6,491 nucleotides of DNA, taken from positions 1 to 6,491 of the forward strand of contig CABSMX010000105.1 in assembly GCA_902478945.1 (NCBI GenBank). Direction: 5' to 3'. Positions 4,724 to 6,491 of this stretch are shown here, one piece after another (position 1 is the first letter of the stretch; each line of letters starts with the position of its first letter). The DNA is from an uncultured Collinsella sp. Its GTDB lineage: Bacteria > Actinomycetota > Coriobacteriia > Coriobacteriales > Coriobacteriaceae. Below the pieces are notes generated by a model that was not told the DNA's origin, made no database searches, and saw nothing but the letters and a program-made list of their open reading frames with translations. The position numbers and the translations under genes are program-made.

Positions 4724-6487
4724 TTACTTGCTTGCGAAGAGCCAGACCAGGATGATCACCAGAATCACGGCGACAATGCAGACGATGGCTCCGGTGAATT
4801 TGATGCGTGAGTCGCGGGTGCGCTCGCGCACGTCGTCCTCGGCGGCTTCGAGTTGAGCCACTTCACGCTCAGTTTCGGCGTGCTCGGTCTTATCGCGGGC
4901 CAGGGAGCCCGCGAGCGATTCGGTAATCTCGGGATGGTCATGCACCTCGGTCGCCTGCTCGATGATCGACTGTGCGTGCGCGACGTCCGCCTGGGCATTG
5001 GCAATAGCCTGCTCTTGCTCTCGACGCGCTTTGTCCTCGGCAGCGATCTTCTCGCGCAGTTCGCGCTGGCGCGTTGCGGCGGCGGCTTTTGCGGTCTGCA
5101 GCTCGTCGCGCGCGGCATCGGCCTCGGCCGTCACGGCCTGATGGGCACGCTTGGCGTCGGCGATGGGGGCTTGCGCCTGCTCGACGGCGTGCTCGGCGGC
5201 CGCGAGCGAGTGCTCAAGATCGGCGGTGATGTTCGGGACATCTTCCTCGGCTTTGCGCAGGGCATCGGCCGTGTCGGAGATCTGCATCGAAAGCTCGCTG
5301 GTGCGCACCGTGTAATTGGCGGGATTCGCCGAAGGATTGCGCTGCAGCTCGGCATACTCGTGGCGCAGCGTTTCGAGTTGAGCACGCGTGGCGTCGACGG
5401 TTTGCTGTACTGCGGCAACGCCGGCGTCGCGCTCGGCCTGCACCTTGTCGCGGATGCGCTTGGAATCCTCGAGGCGGCGAACGAGGCGGTTACCGGTCTC
5501 GCGCGAGCTGGCTTCGCGCGCCTCCACCGCGTCGAGTGCGGCTTTGAGACGCCGCTCGGTGGCGTCGTCCTCTTCCTTCATTTGTTCGAGCTGCGCCTTG
5601 AGCTCTGTTGCCTTGGCAGCATGGGTATCGCGGCCGATTTCTGCCGCCGCGGCGGCCTTTTGTGCCGTGTCGATAGTCTGGCGCTGCTCGGCGACGATTT
5701 GGTCGTAGCGGCCTGCGATATCCTGACGCGTCTCGAGTTCCTCGCCTTGATCGGCGATGCGCTGCTCAAGTTCGGCCAGGTGGGCACGGGCGTCCGCGAG
5801 TGCCTTCTTTGCGGCGTTCATCTCGCGCATGGCCGAGGCACCCTGGGCGATAAAGGCGCCCACGGCGCTGGCGGTGTTTGAGACGGCGCCTCCCAGATCG
5901 CGGCTGGCTGCGGGGGCATGCGGGGCGGTCGGGTGGGCGGCGTTTGCCGTGCCCGCATCGGGCGCCTGTGACGTGGCGATGCTGCCGGTGCCGCCCTCGA
6001 CCACGGAAAAGCCGGCAGCGTGCGGGTCGACTGCATCCGCGCCAATGGTAGGGTGCTCGAGCTGCAGGAACGAGGGCAGAGTGCTGCCTTGGTCGGCAAC
6101 GGGGGTCTCGCCGGGCACGAAGGTCGAGGCGGCCTCGGCGGCCTCCTCTTCTTCGGCGTCAACATCGGCGTCGGCCACGGCGTTTTTCATCGCTTTGACG
6201 GCATCCATCATGGAGTCCATGACGGCGTCGAGTTCTTCTTCCGAAGACACCTCGATGGGGCCCGCAGCTTGCGGGGCGGCGTCCTGTACAGGGGCGTCGT
6301 CCTGAGCGGGCGCATCGTCATTTTCCTCGTCGGCGTTTTCTGTTTCAGGGGTTTCCGCCGTAGCGCTTTCGTCCAAGATGGGGTCGTCGATGTCGATATC
6401 ATCGCAGGTCACAGCGTCAGTATCCGCGGTGACGTCTGCGGGATCATTAATATGCTGTTGAGTCTGGGGGTCCAGCTCGTCTGTCAT
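4724..6487 (-). CDS. Tail-anchored acidic coiled-coil protein of unknown function
   Basis: No family is recognised. The 587-residue reading has four parts. Residues 1-120 are very acidic and low in complexity (TETEN, DEENDD, EEEEAAEAA runs). Residues 121-200 are a Gly/Pro/Ala-rich, probably disordered linker. Residues 222-556 are rich in Ala, Glu, Gln, Arg and Lys with heptad character, a long coiled coil broken at NPSANPANYT (384-393) and HDHPE (516-520). Residues 564-584 form one hydrophobic helix, preceded by basic RTRDSRIK and followed by only a few residues. There is no signal peptide. This predicts a C-terminal tail anchor with the whole coiled coil in the cytoplasm. A structural role at the membrane, such as scaffold, division or envelope organisation, is possible but not shown. 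The ATG at 6487 is four bases from the window edge, so its ribosome site is unseen and the true start may lie further upstream. It converges on queA. Confidence 0.82.
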   Translation of the reverse strand: MTDELDPQTQQHINDPADVTADTDAVTCDDIDIDDPILDESATAETPETENADEENDDAPAQDDAPVQDAAPQAAGPIEVSSEEELDAVMDSMMDAVKAMKNAVADADVDAEEEEAAEAASTFVPGETPVADQGSTLPSFLQLEHPTIGADAVDPHAAGFSVVEGGTGSIATSQAPDAGTANAAHPTAPHAPAASRDLGGAVSNTASAVGAFIAQGASAMREMNAAKKALADARAHLAELEQRIADQGEELETRQDIAGRYDQIVAEQRQTIDTAQKAAAAAEIGRDTHAAKATELKAQLEQMKEEDDATERRLKAALDAVEAREASSRETGNRLVRRLEDSKRIRDKVQAERDAGVAAVQQTVDATRAQLETLRHEYAELQRNPSANPANYTVRTSELSMQISDTADALRKAEEDVPNITADLEHSLAAAEHAVEQAQAPIADAKRAHQAVTAEADAARDELQTAKAAAATRQRELREKIAAEDKARREQEQAIANAQADVAHAQSIIEQATEVHDHPEITESLAGSLARDKTEHAETEREVAQLEAAEDDVRERTRDSRIKFTGAIVCIVAVILVIILVWLFASK

Positions 6488-6491
6488 AGGC

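Noticed and set aside
4853..5881. 342-codon plus-strand frame opposite the coiled-coil gene
   Set aside because: Its Gly/Leu/Arg-rich composition is the complement of Ala/Glu/Gln-rich coiled-coil codons. No domain or ribosome site supports it.

Overview
The window reads as one end of a short-read assembly contig from a GC-rich, gut-type bacterium. Protein style and the mix of genes suggest a Collinsella-like member of the Coriobacteriia (Actinomycetota). That placement is an impression from the sequence, not a database result. Bases 1-23 are not genomic: they are a Tn5/Nextera library adapter fused to the contig edge.

Layout: (1) 24-1799, minus strand, a methionyl-tRNA synthetase-family enzyme cut off at its C-terminus by the adapter. 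(2) 1800-1931, a divergent intergenic region with a likely extended -10 promoter for the synthetase and a possible, almost leaderless start for the next gene. (3) 1932-2501, plus, a small membrane-embedded HExxH protein of the DUF3267 putative zincin type. (4) 2563-3138, plus, queH. (5) 3203-4420, plus, queA, with its own likely extended -10 promoter and a GTG start. (6) 4421-4723, a convergent intergenic region holding several nested or perfect inverted repeats and a 27-bp tandem repeat. (7) 4724-6487, minus, a tail-anchored, acidic, coiled-coil protein of unknown function.

The clearest joint function is tRNA modification. QueA converts preQ1-tRNA to epoxyqueuosine-tRNA and QueH reduces that to queuosine-tRNA, so the adjacent pair covers the last two steps of queuosine synthesis. 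The synthetase-like protein also belongs to tRNA biology but is divergently transcribed and need not be co-regulated.

The best leads are the synthetase, whose remembered alignment to E. coli MetRS shows most of the methionine side-chain pocket and the second KMSKS lysine replaced, and the structured region between queA and the coiled-coil gene. That region contains a hairpin of about 100 nt with 35 base pairs in four stacked segments, which could be an elaborate bidirectional terminator, a structured RNA or a small mobile palindromic element. No clearly new multi-gene system is visible.
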